Origin: Nitrospira sp. CR1.1 | GTDB taxonomy: Bacteria > Nitrospirota > Nitrospiria > Nitrospirales > Nitrospiraceae | Assembly (NCBI GenBank): GCA_014055465.1 | Contig: WIAF01000005.1 | Coordinates: 212,907 to 276,906 of the forward strand | Length of the DNA stretch: 64,000 nucleotides | Direction: 5' to 3' | In this document: positions 1 through 7,932 of the stretch, one piece after another | Numbering within the stretch: position 1 is the first letter of the stretch | How the letters are laid out: the number at the start of each line of letters is the position of its first letter | Notes under the pieces: generated by a model | Seen by the model: only the letters and a program-made list of their open reading frames with translations | Databases searched by the model: none | What the model was told of the DNA's origin: nothing | Translations under genes and position numbers: made by a program

Positions 1-1226
1 GCACGCTCTCGATACTGTTCAAGTCGGTCGGTCAATCGACTCATCTGGGCCATATGCTCGTCCAGCGCAAGCCGATCAGCGGCAGCCGGCACGGCTTCCA
101 GCACCTGCCGTAACTCGCGTCCTGGCGCCATCCGCGCGAGGGACAAGGCAAGCTCGGTTTCAAGCTTCGTCATCACCGCACGCCCCTGGTGCATCTCGGT
201 CCGATGACCAGCCACGGCAGCCGCCGCCGTCACCACACGTTCGATGGCGCCCGCATGTTCAATCAGCAATGGCTCCACCACCAGGTCCTTGAGCGCAGCC
301 GTGCACCGTTCCTCCTCGCTCTCCGCTTCTCTGAGATTCCGTTGCGCATGATCGAGCGCCTGCAACGCCGCCAACCGTTCTTCCCTGGCCTGCTCGGGCA
401 AATCAGGAACCTCGGCCAGTGAGACCAACAAGGTCGACACCGCAGCAGCCTCCCGCAACAGGGGCTCGACCGTTCGCAGTTCGGTCAACTCATGCTCCCG
501 CCGACGCAGCGTCTCCAACGCTCGACTGACCTCGGCCACCGCCGCCACAGCGGCTTCGTGCGCGCGATTCACGGACTGCCATTCCGCCGGTTTCGTCTGT
601 GCGTCACGCCAGACCTGCCGTTGCTCATCCAGGCGGCGGCGCGCGTCATTGATCACCGCGTTCTGCGCCCGGCCATGCGAGCTATAGAGTTTTTTCGCGT
701 CGACCTCCAACGATTCCAACAAGGCTGCGATTCCGCTCGTTCCTGCGCTGGCTTCGAACAGAGCCACTCCCACGTCCCCCTCGCCGCGCAGCAGGATTTT
801 CCCCCCTTCGCGCAACCGGGCGTGGTTGAGTCCGAACATGGCTTCGAATTCACCCCGCTCCATCCCGCCGGTCAACTCCTGTTCAAGCCCGGCTGCGAGG
901 GGAAGCGCCGCGTCCGGCTGCTCCGTTTCGACGTTGAGCCGCGAGAGTGTGACCCCCTTGCCCTTGCGCCGCACGCACCCGATCTGTTCCCCTGCATGCG
1001 TGAGGAAGATCCCGCCGATGCGTAGTTCGTTCGCCGCGTGGAGAAAATCATCGGGGCTGCGCAAAGGAATGCCGAATCGCAGGTCCATCATGGCGCGTAA
1101 TGCCGACGACTTGCCCGCTTCGTTGGAACCGTAAATCAGATGCAGATCGGCGCCACCGCCAGACAAGTCCAGCGTCTTCCCGGTGAAGGGGCCGAAGGCC
1201 TGGAGCAGGAGCTTGAGCAGCTTCAT
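1..1226 (-). CDS. YhaN-type AAA ATPase of DNA repair complex, partial
   Basis: This is the N-terminal part (about 408 residues) of an SMC/Rad50-like ATPase that runs off the left edge. The protein begins MKLLKLLLQAFGPFTGK and has a Walker A motif GSNEAGKS at residues 33-40. The remaining translation is Glu/Arg/Gln/Ala-rich, as expected for a coiled coil. The ATG overlaps the stop codon of the nuclease gene upstream (ATGA), so the two are translationally coupled. In YhaO/YhaN (SbcD/SbcC-like) pairs the ATPase works with the nuclease on DNA ends. The pairing is clear; the exact subfamily is inferred, because the C-terminal Walker B and signature motifs lie outside the window. Confidence 0.85.
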   Translation of the reverse strand, partial: MKLLKLLLQAFGPFTGKTLDLSGGGADLHLIYGSNEAGKSSALRAMMDLRFGIPLRSPDDFLHAANELRIGGIFLTHAGEQIGCVRRKGKGVTLSRLNVETEQPDAALPLAAGLEQELTGGMERGEFEAMFGLNHARLREGGKILLRGEGDVGVALFEASAGTSGIAALLESLEVDAKKLYSSHGRAQNAVINDARRRLDEQRQVWRDAQTKPAEWQSVNRAHEAAVAAVAEVSRALETLRRREHELTELRTVEPLLREAAAVSTLLVSLAEVPDLPEQAREERLAALQALDHAQRNLREAESEEERCTAALKDLVVEPLLIEHAGAIERVVTAAAAVAGHRTEMHQGRAVMTKLETELALSLARMAPGRELRQVLEAVPAAADRLALDEHMAQMSRLTDRLEQYRER

Positions 1227-2482
1227 GGCCCTGCTCCGGAATCGGTCAGGCGCGCCAAGACGGTCGCTTCGGCGTCCATGACAAGGGCCTTCAACTCGGT
1301 CAGGTCGTCGAGCCTCGCCACATCGCCAGCCGCTACCTCCTGCGGAACAGAACCCAGCAAATCCCCGATTTCATCCTGTGCCAGCCGAAGCAACTCCGCC
1401 TCGTCCCCGACGATCGAATCCACGAGGCGGACGAGTTCACCCACAGCATCCTGGCGTTCCGCGGTTCTGGCGCGATCCAGCGGCGCCGCCAGTTCCAGCC
1501 GCACTTGCTCAATCCATATCTCCGCCTCACCGATATCCTGCGCCGCGCCATACATGGCCGCAGCCAGGGTACCGGGTTGGTTCGCTTCCACCCGGTGCAA
1601 CTCCGTGGTGCCCGTCAGCGTCACACGCACCGCATGCAAACGATCTCCAGCACCAGCGAGCGCTGGTTCGAGCGCGCGCCGAAACACATCGCTTAACGCA
1701 TCGAGCTTGTGAATGCCATCCAGCGGCACGACCACTTGACTCCAGCGCACAACATCCAGCGCCAGGAACTCGCTCTCGATCCGCCCCGCTTCAACCGTCA
1801 CCAACTCACAGCCCTTCGCACCGGTTTCCTTCACATGCCGGCCTTGCAGGTTCCCCGGAAACAGGACACGCGGCCGTTCGCACACGAGTTCCCGCGCGTG
1901 CACATGTCCAAGGGCCCAATAGTCGTATTCCTTGTTCAGCAACGTCGGCAGATCCGTCGGCGCATAGGTATCATGGCCGGCCCGCCCGGTCAGACTCGTG
2001 TGCAGCAAGCCGATATTAAAGAAGCCCGGCACGGGAGCGGGATAGGACGGCACGAGATCCTCATCGACCGCCCGATCCGGGAAACTGCGCCCGTGAATTG
2101 CCGTTGAAAGGTGGTCGAGCCGGACCGTCTGGGCAGTGCGGCTGGAAAACACGGTGACATTCGGCGGCAGGATGAGCTGTTTGGAGATGACCCCCTGCGC
2201 ATCATGATTGCCTTGAACGATGAAAACCCGAATCCCTTCTCGCTCCAACCGAACCATCTGCCCGCGAAAAAAGAGGCCGGTGTGGAAGTCCTGCCAATCG
2301 CAGTCGTAGATATCCCCGGCGAACAAGATGAAATCCACCCGTTCGGCCAGCGCCCGGTCCACCAACCGTTCGAACGCACTCCGTGTCGCGGTCCGCAGCC
2401 GCGCAACGGGCGCGCCGTCGTAGCGATCGAGCCCACGCAAGGGACTATCGATATGCAGGTCTGCGGCGTGGATGAAGCGCAT
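1223..2482 (-). CDS. YhaO/SbcD-type DNA repair exonuclease (metallophosphoesterase)
   Basis: This 419-residue protein has the calcineurin-like phosphoesterase motifs of Mre11/SbcD nucleases: DLH (residues 8-10), GD in FAGDIYD (56-57), GNHD (91-94), a His in LLHTS (161) and GHVH (192-195). Together these bind two metal ions. The C-terminal 200 residues are a family-specific capping region. It is the first gene of a two-gene operon with the ATPase downstream, overlapping it by 4 nt. Members of this family trim DNA ends during repair. Function is inferred from the family; YhaO and SbcD types cannot be fully separated by eye, but this length and partner fit YhaO. Confidence 0.9.
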   Translation of the reverse strand: MRFIHAADLHIDSPLRGLDRYDGAPVARLRTATRSAFERLVDRALAERVDFILFAGDIYDCDWQDFHTGLFFRGQMVRLEREGIRVFIVQGNHDAQGVISKQLILPPNVTVFSSRTAQTVRLDHLSTAIHGRSFPDRAVDEDLVPSYPAPVPGFFNIGLLHTSLTGRAGHDTYAPTDLPTLLNKEYDYWALGHVHARELVCERPRVLFPGNLQGRHVKETGAKGCELVTVEAGRIESEFLALDVVRWSQVVVPLDGIHKLDALSDVFRRALEPALAGAGDRLHAVRVTLTGTTELHRVEANQPGTLAAAMYGAAQDIGEAEIWIEQVRLELAAPLDRARTAERQDAVGELVRLVDSIVGDEAELLRLAQDEIGDLLGSVPQEVAAGDVARLDDLTELKALVMDAEATVLARLTDSGAGP

Positions 2483-2520
2483 GAAGCACTGGATTCCTGG
2501 ATTGCCTGATCACCGTCACG

Positions 2521-2555
2521 TCGTGCGGCCCATGAGTCTCTCATGGGCCGCACGA
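2521..2555. terminator. Perfect 16-bp hairpin between nuclease and metallothionein-like genes
   Basis: A perfect inverted repeat (2521-2536 with 2540-2555, 3-nt loop) lies between the stop of the 53-aa Cys-rich gene and the start of the nuclease gene. A second short stem (2643-2649 with 2657-2663) lies just before it. There is no T-tract on either strand, so termination is plausible but unproven. It could also be an operator upstream of the nuclease gene. Confidence 0.5.
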
Positions 2556-2677
2556 GAGCGGCGCGATCACGCATGATACGCGAGTGGCGAAGTCCTCACA
2601 ATGCCGGCGCAGATGGATGTGTCAGTGACAATCCGCGTCCCGGCCCGCCACAATCCGGCGGGCGAGGCACAACCGCC

Positions 2678-2839
2678 CTACCGACCGGCCGTTTGCTTGC
2701 GGCAACCACATTGGCAATTGGTTTGCTCGCAGCGACAGGCGTTGGCCTGGCATCCACAGGAACAGGATGCGCATTCGCAGGTTCCGCAACAGCTTGTCTT
2801 GGCAATCTTCTGCACGGGGGTTCTTTTCATGTCGGCCAT
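2678..2839 (-). CDS. Metallothionein-like small Cys-rich protein (53 aa, 12 Cys)
   Basis: A short gene with a clear ribosome-binding site (AAAGGAG, 7 nt before ATG). The protein is 53 residues with cysteines at 17, 18, 21, 23, 26, 28, 30, 35, 37, 42, 44 and 46, in CxC and CxxC spacing, for example CECASCSCGC. It has no histidine and almost no hydrophobic residues after position 12. This is the composition of a metallothionein, a cytosolic protein that binds Cu(I), Zn or Cd as thiolate clusters. It does not match the His-containing SmtA/BmtA pattern. It is divergent from an ECF sigma factor whose tail is also cysteine-rich, which suggests metal-responsive control. The assignment rests on composition and context. 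Confidence 0.75.
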   Translation of the reverse strand: MADMKRTPVQKIAKTSCCGTCECASCSCGCQANACRCEQTNCQCGCRKQTAGR

Positions 2840-2860
2840 GGCGGGTCTCCTTTGAGATGC

Positions 2861-2878
2861 CGACGCGTGATTGCGTCG
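2861..2878. promoter_or_regulatory. Inverted repeat CGACGC-N6-GCGTCG in divergent intergenic region
   Basis: A 6+6 bp perfect dyad lies 22 nt upstream of the metallothionein-like start codon, in the 106-nt gap shared with the sigma factor gene. Its position suits an operator or transcript leader element. No known regulator is assigned. Confidence 0.3.
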
Positions 2879-2910
2879 TCACAAAGGCTGACGTATGCCT
2901 CCCGGAAACC

Positions 2911-2939
2911 TTACAGTTCTACACACAGTTTGGTAAGCT
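2911..2939 (+). promoter_or_regulatory. Putative promoter of ECF sigma factor gene
   Basis: TTACAG, a 17-nt spacer and TAAGCT end only 6 nt before the ATG, so the transcript would be leaderless or nearly so. Just upstream is GGAAACC (2904-2910), which resembles the GGAAC -35 element of ECF-dependent promoters and could allow autoregulation. Confidence 0.4.
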
Positions 2940-2945
2940 GCTCCC

Positions 2946-3533
2946 ATGAGCCTCGAATCAAATACCTCGACAGCTCTCTCGCCGGAGGCCATTGCGCAAC
3001 TGGTGAAGGGACACCGTGAGTTCCTGGCCTTCTTGGAACGGCGTGTGGAATCTCGCGCCGTGGCAGAAGATATTTTACAGACGGCCTTTACCCGTGGATT
3101 GGAGCGCGGGGCCGGCGTGCAGGACGAAAAGGTCGTCGCCTGGTTCTATCGGGTGCTCCGCAACGCCGTAATCGATCACTACCGGCAGCGCTCCACCACC
3201 GCGCGAGCGATGGAAGCCTGGGGGCGAGAATTTCCGGATGTGCAGGAGCCGGAAGCGGAGCTGCGGCAGGAGATCTGCCGGTGCGTCTCGGGCCTGTTGG
3301 AGACGCTCAAGCCGGAATATCGCGAGGCCCTGCGGATCGTGGATCTGGAAGAAGGCAAGCTGAAAGATCTCGCTCAACAGTCAGGCATCACCGCCGAAAA
3401 TGCGGCGGTTCGCGTGCATCGAGCCAGGGCGGCGCTGCGTCGCCAAATCGAAAAGGCCTGCGGTACCTGTTCCATTCACGGCTGTTTGGATTGTTCCTGT
3501 GAGTCATCCGGCGGATCGACTTGCGGAACATGA
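2946..3533 (+). CDS. ECF sigma factor with Cys-rich C-terminal domain, CorE-like
   Basis: This 195-residue protein has sigma region 2 (about residues 17-85) and region 4 (about 113-165), directing RNA polymerase to alternative promoters. No anti-sigma gene is nearby. Instead it has a CRC motif in the linker (C111, C113) and a Cys-rich tail (C172, C175, C180, C183, C185, C193; CGTC and CLDCSC). In Myxococcus CorE-type sigma factors (ECF44), a linker CxC plus a C-terminal Cys-rich domain bind copper directly and replace the anti-sigma factor. By analogy this is a one-component metal-sensing sigma factor. The divergent metallothionein-like gene is its most obvious candidate target. Which metal it senses is unknown. 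Confidence 0.88.
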   Translation: MSLESNTSTALSPEAIAQLVKGHREFLAFLERRVESRAVAEDILQTAFTRGLERGAGVQDEKVVAWFYRVLRNAVIDHYRQRSTTARAMEAWGREFPDVQEPEAELRQEICRCVSGLLETLKPEYREALRIVDLEEGKLKDLAQQSGITAENAAVRVHRARAALRRQIEKACGTCSIHGCLDCSCESSGGSTCGT

Positions 3534-3568
3534 GGGACACGCAGCAGCTGACACCCGGACGCTATTCT

Positions 3569-3598
3569 TGCATTTGGCGCGACTGGCCCCGTATGCTC
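3569..3598 (+). promoter_or_regulatory. Putative promoter of toxin-antitoxin operon
   Basis: TTGCAT, an 18-nt spacer and TATGCT end 8 nt before the antitoxin ATG. No Shine-Dalgarno sequence fits between the -10 box and the start codon, which points to a leaderless transcript. Confidence 0.45.
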
Positions 3599-3606
3599 GA
3601 AACATC

Positions 3607-3825
3607 ATGACCCAACCGACTATCACCATATCCAATTTAAGCCTGACGGAACTCAAGAACCTGGTCGAAGGGATCGTGGACGACCGATTACGCACGCTGC
3701 TGGGTGACCCGGATCTCGGCGCGCCCCTCGGCGAGTCGGTTCGCGATCGCCTCAAGCAATCCCTGGCTTCGACGGAACGCATCACCGGTGACGAAGTAGC
3801 CGACAAACTCGGCCTGCGGTGGTGA
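3607..3825 (+). CDS. Putative antitoxin of RelE/ParE module (72 aa)
   Basis: A 72-residue acidic protein placed 1 nt before a RelE/ParE-type toxin gene. The ATG at 3607 is preferred over upstream alternatives because a promoter (TTGCAT-18-TATGCT) ends just before it and residues upstream overlap the sigma gene. The sequence (TITISNLSLTELKNLVEGIVDD near the start, DEVADKLGLRW at the end) is helix-rich and looks like the small antitoxins of RelE-superfamily pairs. It would bind the toxin and repress the operon. The family is not firmly recognised; the call rests on gene order, size and spacing. Confidence 0.65.
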   Translation: MTQPTITISNLSLTELKNLVEGIVDDRLRTLLGDPDLGAPLGESVRDRLKQSLASTERITGDEVADKLGLRW

Positions 3826-3826
3826 T

Positions 3827-4102
3827 ATGCCCTGGTTTCGCTTAGCCTTCCGGCCTGATGTGATTACCGACTTGAGCGCTGCCGACCCAACCATGGCGCA
3901 ACGGTTGTTCGACAAGACGAAGTGGCTGGCCTCCAATGTGGATAATCTGCGCCATGAGCCGGTCGCTGCCGACCTGCCCGGGATCCATAAATATGCGGTG
4001 GGCGACTGGCGGATTTTCTATTCGATCGACCGGACCGAACAACTTGTAGACATTCACCACATCCAGCACGCGGCGTCGACTCAACGGGCTAGACCAGCCT
4101 GA
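3827..4102 (+). CDS. RelE/ParE family toxin
   Basis: A 91-residue protein with the RelE/ParE fold signature: an N-terminal RPDVITDL segment and a central YAVGDWRIFYSID block, matching the family's R-x-G-D-x-R-x-x-Y core, then VDIHHIQH at the end. RelE members cleave mRNA on the ribosome and ParE members poison gyrase; the subtype cannot be decided here. It starts 1 nt after the antitoxin stop, so translation is coupled. The next gene starts 5 nt later, making a three-gene transcript likely. Confidence 0.85.
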   Translation: MPWFRLAFRPDVITDLSAADPTMAQRLFDKTKWLASNVDNLRHEPVAADLPGIHKYAVGDWRIFYSIDRTEQLVDIHHIQHAASTQRARPA

Positions 4103-4107
4103 CCACG

Positions 4108-4413
4108 ATGAATCTCACCTGGACCGCCATCGAACGGTTGCGCAAGTTGATCGAGGAACATCCGGACGATCCGGTCGTACGGATTACGTTACGCGACGTG
4201 GATGCGCAACGCCTGTCCCTCTCGATTACTCTGGAACCTGCAGCGCAGGAAGAGGATGAGGTGCAGCACATTGAAGGCCTCACCGTGGCGCTGGATCGGG
4301 CGAGCGTGCACCGCACAAACGGAATGACCGTGGACTTTCAGACGGACAAGGGATTCACCTTCGTGCATCCGCCGGCTGAGGAATTAGGGCTCATCATGCC
4401 CAGCCGCAACTAA
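4108..4413 (+). CDS. IscA/HesB-like protein lacking the Fe-S cysteines
   Basis: A 101-residue protein that resembles A-type Fe-S carriers (IscA, ErpA, HesB) over its whole length: an N-terminal helix (AIERLRKLIEEH), a VVRITLRD strand, and LTVALDRASVHRTNGMTVDF matching the family's central beta-stretch. It contains no cysteine, whereas A-type carriers use three to hold Fe or a cluster. It is therefore probably not a Fe-S carrier in the usual sense. It follows the toxin gene by 5 nt. Role unknown; the family link is by pattern recognition only. Confidence 0.6.
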   Translation: MNLTWTAIERLRKLIEEHPDDPVVRITLRDVDAQRLSLSITLEPAAQEEDEVQHIEGLTVALDRASVHRTNGMTVDFQTDKGFTFVHPPAEELGLIMPSRN

Positions 4414-4519
4414 AGGCGTGAGACGTGAAAGGTGAAACGTAATAGGCGCCGGATGGGGAAAGCAGGAAACGCGAAACGTAAGGAGTCGTTTCACGTTTTA
4501 CTTTTCACGTTTCACGCCT
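4414..4519. repeat. Imperfect long inverted repeat with GTGAAACGT units, probable bidirectional terminator
   Basis: The gap between two convergent genes is filled by arms 4414-4441 and about 4490-4519, built of repeated GTGAAACGT/ACGTTTCAC units and a third unit near 4470. The folded RNA would be a long stem whichever strand is read. It fits a terminator shared by the convergent genes, and may also be a member of a dispersed repeat family. Confidence 0.6.
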
Positions 4520-4520
4520 C

Positions 4521-5063
4521 TTACGATTTCATTCGAGGGAAGACGCTGCCGAAATGCATGGTGAAGGCGCCACGGGCCACGTCGGCGACGTAGCGTTCGA
4601 GGGCTTCGGTGATCACGGGAAAGGCCAGATCGTCCCACGGGATGGCGTCCAGCGAGAACAGTTGCACATCGAGACTTTCCGTGCCGGGTTTGAATTCCGG
4701 CTTGCGCATGGAGCCGCGAAAGATCATGTGCACCTGGCTGATACGGGGCAGGCTCAGGACGGCATACAAGGACGTGATGTCCACTTCGGCATGGGCTTCT
4801 TCAAACGTTTCGCGAACCGCGGCCTGCTCAGTGCTTTCCCCGATTTCCATGAAACCGGCCGGGAACGTCCAGTGACCGATGCGAGGCTCGATCGCCCGGC
4901 GGCAGAGCAGAATTTTATCTTCCCACTCAGGAATACAGCCGGCGACGATTTTTGGATTGATGTAATGGACGACCTGGCAGGTTTCGCAGACGAACCGCGG
5001 CAGGTTATCGCCGGGAGGAATTTTTTTCGACAGCCCGGCCCCACACTCGCTGCAGAATTTCAT
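4521..5063 (-). CDS. Nudix hydrolase with N-terminal zinc ribbon
   Basis: A 180-residue protein. Residues 4-29 form a zinc ribbon (C4, C7, C26, C29) as in NADH pyrophosphatase-like Nudix enzymes. The Nudix box runs from about residue 70 (GFMEIGE, then RETFEEA), so the metal-binding RExxEE core is complete. It probably hydrolyses a nucleotide-diphosphate-linked substrate such as NADH or ADP-ribose. The NudC specificity motif SQPWPFPxS is not present, so the substrate is open. It is divergent from the RNA methyltransferase gene (34-nt gap). Confidence 0.88.
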   Translation of the reverse strand: MKFCSECGAGLSKKIPPGDNLPRFVCETCQVVHYINPKIVAGCIPEWEDKILLCRRAIEPRIGHWTFPAGFMEIGESTEQAAVRETFEEAHAEVDITSLYAVLSLPRISQVHMIFRGSMRKPEFKPGTESLDVQLFSLDAIPWDDLAFPVITEALERYVADVARGAFTMHFGSVFPRMKS

Positions 5064-5097
5064 TGCGGCTCCCGATCACGACGAGAAAACGACAGAA

Positions 5098-6291
5098 ATG
5101 GATAGCACAATTCACGACTTTTTTGCACCCTGCCCCCGCGGACTCGAAACGGTCCTCGCCGACGAACTCACCGACCTGGGCGCCGCCGGCGTCAAGGCCA
5201 CGGCCGGAGGCGTGGCCTTTCGCGGCGCCCTCGCCCTTTGTTATCGGGTGAATCTGCAGAGCCGCATCGCCAGCCGCATCCTCCTGCGGATTGCGGAAGG
5301 AGCCTATCGCGATGAACACGATGTGTACGGCGCGGCGCACGCCATCCGCTGGCAGGATTGGTTTACCCCGCAACAACGCATCAAAGTGAAGGTGAGCGCG
5401 CACCGATGCCCGCTGAAGAGCCTGGATTTTGTGACGCTCCAGGTCAAGGATGCGGTCTGCGATCGCTTTCAGTATGCCAGAGGGAAACGCCCTTCCGTGG
5501 ATACCCATGCACCGGACATCCTGATCGCCGTCTACTTAGACGGGACCACTTGCACATTGTATCTGGATACCTCCGGTGATCCGCTGTTCAAGCGGGGTTG
5601 GCGAAAGTCCGCCGGCGAAGCGCCCATCAGGGAAAATCTCGCAGCCGGCATCCTGCGTCTGTCCAAGTGGACGCCGGACATCCTGCTGTACGACCCCATG
5701 TGCGGCAGCGGAACCTTTGTCGTCGAGGCGGCCTTGATGGCCCGCCGTATCGCGCCGGGCATCGGCCGACATTTTGCGTTCGAAAAACTGCTCTCGTTCG
5801 ATCCCCAGACCTTGAACGACCTCCGCGGACAACTCCAGGCCGCGGAGATCGGCGCGAAGCCTGGTTTGATCCACGCTGCCGACCAGAGCGCGCAGGCTCT
5901 CACCTCGATCAAGGCCAATCTCGCTCTTGCCGGGCTCACGGAGGCGGTGACGCTGCAACAGGGCGATGTGCTGCAGCTGCCCGCTCCGGCGGAAGCCGGC
6001 CTCCTGATCACCAATCCTCCCTATGGTCACCGCATGGGGGAAGGTGAGGCCCTGAAGACCTTTTATCCGCAATTCGGCGACCATCTCAAACAGCACTTCT
6101 GCGGGTGGACCATCCAGATTGTAACCGCCGACATGAAACTGCCCGGCCTGTTGCGTCTGGCGCCCTCCCGGAGGATACCCTTGTTTAACGGGGCCATCGA
6201 GTGCCGCCTGTTCGAATTCCGCATGGTGGCCGGCAGTCTCAGAAAACCAAAACCGCAAGGCCAGCCTTCTCACGGCCACGGTCACCATTGA
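5098..6291 (+). CDS. THUMP-domain class I SAM-dependent RNA methyltransferase (RlmL N-terminal-like)
   Basis: This 397-residue protein has an N-terminal THUMP/ferredoxin-like RNA-binding part (to about residue 170). The C-terminal Rossmann methyltransferase has a SAM motif DPMCGSG (199-205) and a catalytic NPPYG motif (306-310), typical of N2-guanine RNA methyltransferases. The family modifies 23S rRNA or tRNA guanosines; the N-terminal half of E. coli RlmL is the best-known relative. It is monofunctional, because the RlmK half is absent. It ends with a His-rich tail (SHGHGHH). Exact target position cannot be told from sequence. Confidence 0.88.
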   Translation: MDSTIHDFFAPCPRGLETVLADELTDLGAAGVKATAGGVAFRGALALCYRVNLQSRIASRILLRIAEGAYRDEHDVYGAAHAIRWQDWFTPQQRIKVKVSAHRCPLKSLDFVTLQVKDAVCDRFQYARGKRPSVDTHAPDILIAVYLDGTTCTLYLDTSGDPLFKRGWRKSAGEAPIRENLAAGILRLSKWTPDILLYDPMCGSGTFVVEAALMARRIAPGIGRHFAFEKLLSFDPQTLNDLRGQLQAAEIGAKPGLIHAADQSAQALTSIKANLALAGLTEAVTLQQGDVLQLPAPAEAGLLITNPPYGHRMGEGEALKTFYPQFGDHLKQHFCGWTIQIVTADMKLPGLLRLAPSRRIPLFNGAIECRLFEFRMVAGSLRKPKPQGQPSHGHGHH

Positions 6292-6405
6292 CCATTCGCC
6301 CCGGCAGCCAACGTGCCGCTTGACAGAAGAGCCTAAGCCTCCTATTTTCAATCTAACTCATTCTGAATCGCCGCCGTTTCTGTCGCACACAAGCTGCGGA
6401 ACTCT

Positions 6406-7932
6406 ATGAACGCGTCTCACGCGCCCCTCGAAACCCCGCAACAGGAACAGGAGCTGTCCCTCTCACGCCTGATCGTGGTTTCGAACCGCGAGCCCTACGA
6501 ACATCGGCTGGTGAAGAATCACCTGATCTGGGAACGCACCTCGGGTGGGCTCATTTCGGCGCTCGACCCGATGATGCGGCGGCTCGGCGGGACCTGGATC
6601 GCCTGGGGAAGCGGCAAGGCGGATCGCGATGTGGTGAACGAGGATATGGTCGTCGAAGTGCCCCCCGACGCCCCGACCTACCGCCTGCGCCGCGTGTGGC
6701 TGGAGAACGGCGAGGTGAAAGGCGGGTACCAGGGGTATGCCAACCAGGTGCTCTGGCCTCTCTGCCACCTCACCCTCGACCGCGTTTCCTACCGGAAGGC
6801 CTTTTGGTATGCCTACCAGGCCATGAACGCGCGCTTCGCAGAGGTGGTCCTTCAGGAATTAGGTGAAAAACCGGGGTTCGTCTGGATTCACGATTTTCAT
6901 CTCGCCCTGCTCCCCGGCCTGATCAAAGCCTCCCTCCCCGCCCAGCCGGTCGCAATCTTCTGGCACACTCCCTGGCCCGGGCCCGATGCCTTTCGCATTC
7001 TGCCCGAACGCCGCGAACTGCTCGAATCCCTGCTGGGCGCCGATCTGGTGATGTTCCAGACTCAAAGCTTTCTTCACTGCTTTCTTGAGTGCGTCAAGGA
7101 ATTCCTGGGACCCGATGCCCTGACCGGCGACCGCCACATCGAATACAAAGGCCGTCACACCAAGCTGGCTGCCCACCCCATCAGCATCAGTTACCGGTCG
7201 TGGGCCGAACGGGCGCAATCGCCACACGTCACGCGAGCCATGGACGTCCTGCGCAATCTGCACATTTTTCAGCCGGCGGTGCGCATCGGGCTCGGTGTCG
7301 ATCGACTTGATTACACGAAAGGACTCCTCAAACGGTTGTGGGCCATCGATGCCTTCTTCCAGCAATTTCCCCAGTACCGCGGCCATTTCACCTTTATTCA
7401 GATTGCGGTGCCGACGCGAGGCGACGTCGAAACCTATCGCAGCTATCGGGAACTGATCCGCGAAACCGTCAATGAGATCAACCTGCAATACGGCACGATC
7501 TCTCACCCGGGCAGCCCGCAAGCCTCGCGCTGGCGGCCGATCGAGTTCCGCGAAGGGCGCATCGGGATGGATACCCTGGCGGCCTATTACCGCATGGCCG
7601 ACCTGGCGTTGGTCAGTTCAGTCTATGACGGCATGAACCTGGTAGCGAAGGAATATGTCGCCAGCCAGGTCGAAGAAAAAGGCGTGTTGCTCGTCAGCCA
7701 TCTGGCCGGCGCGGCAGAAGAAATGACCGATGCGTTGGTCATCAATCCCTACGATCCGGAAGGTGTCGCCGACGCCATTCGCCAGGCCTTGGAAATGCCG
7801 TTCGGAGAACGCCGGGATCGTATGCGACGCATGCGCAGCTATTTGGAGGCGCACGACATTCGCGCCTGGTCCGATGAGTGCCTGCGCGACGCAGGCATTC
7901 TCCCACCTCAAGACAGTCCCGCCCTTGGATAA
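6406..7932 (+). CDS. otsA: Alpha,alpha-trehalose-phosphate synthase (GT20)
   Basis: A 508-residue retaining glycosyltransferase of family GT20 that transfers glucose from a nucleotide sugar to glucose-6-phosphate, giving trehalose-6-phosphate for osmotic and desiccation protection. Family blocks are present in order: IVVSNREPYE with TSGGL, WIHDFHLALLPGLIK, FWHTPWPGPDAFRILP, GVDRLDYTKGL (donor and phosphate binding) and DGMNLVAKEYVAS. No otsB phosphatase is adjacent. A glucosylglycerol-phosphate synthase is the main alternative, but the WHTPWPGP block favours OtsA. The 3' end overlaps the start of the next gene by 8 nt. Confidence 0.85.
   Translation: MNASHAPLETPQQEQELSLSRLIVVSNREPYEHRLVKNHLIWERTSGGLISALDPMMRRLGGTWIAWGSGKADRDVVNEDMVVEVPPDAPTYRLRRVWLENGEVKGGYQGYANQVLWPLCHLTLDRVSYRKAFWYAYQAMNARFAEVVLQELGEKPGFVWIHDFHLALLPGLIKASLPAQPVAIFWHTPWPGPDAFRILPERRELLESLLGADLVMFQTQSFLHCFLECVKEFLGPDALTGDRHIEYKGRHTKLAAHPISISYRSWAERAQSPHVTRAMDVLRNLHIFQPAVRIGLGVDRLDYTKGLLKRLWAIDAFFQQFPQYRGHFTFIQIAVPTRGDVETYRSYRELIRETVNEINLQYGTISHPGSPQASRWRPIEFREGRIGMDTLAAYYRMADLALVSSVYDGMNLVAKEYVASQVEEKGVLLVSHLAGAAEEMTDALVINPYDPEGVADAIRQALEMPFGERRDRMRRMRSYLEAHDIRAWSDECLRDAGILPPQDSPALG

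Noticed and set aside
1378..2019. Plus-strand frames opposite the YhaO-type nuclease
   Set aside because: Pro/Arg/His-rich antisense translation of a recognised gene on the minus strand.
5536..6351. Minus-strand frame of 271 codons opposite the THUMP methyltransferase
   Set aside because: Shadow of a conserved gene; no ribosome site or recognisable domain.
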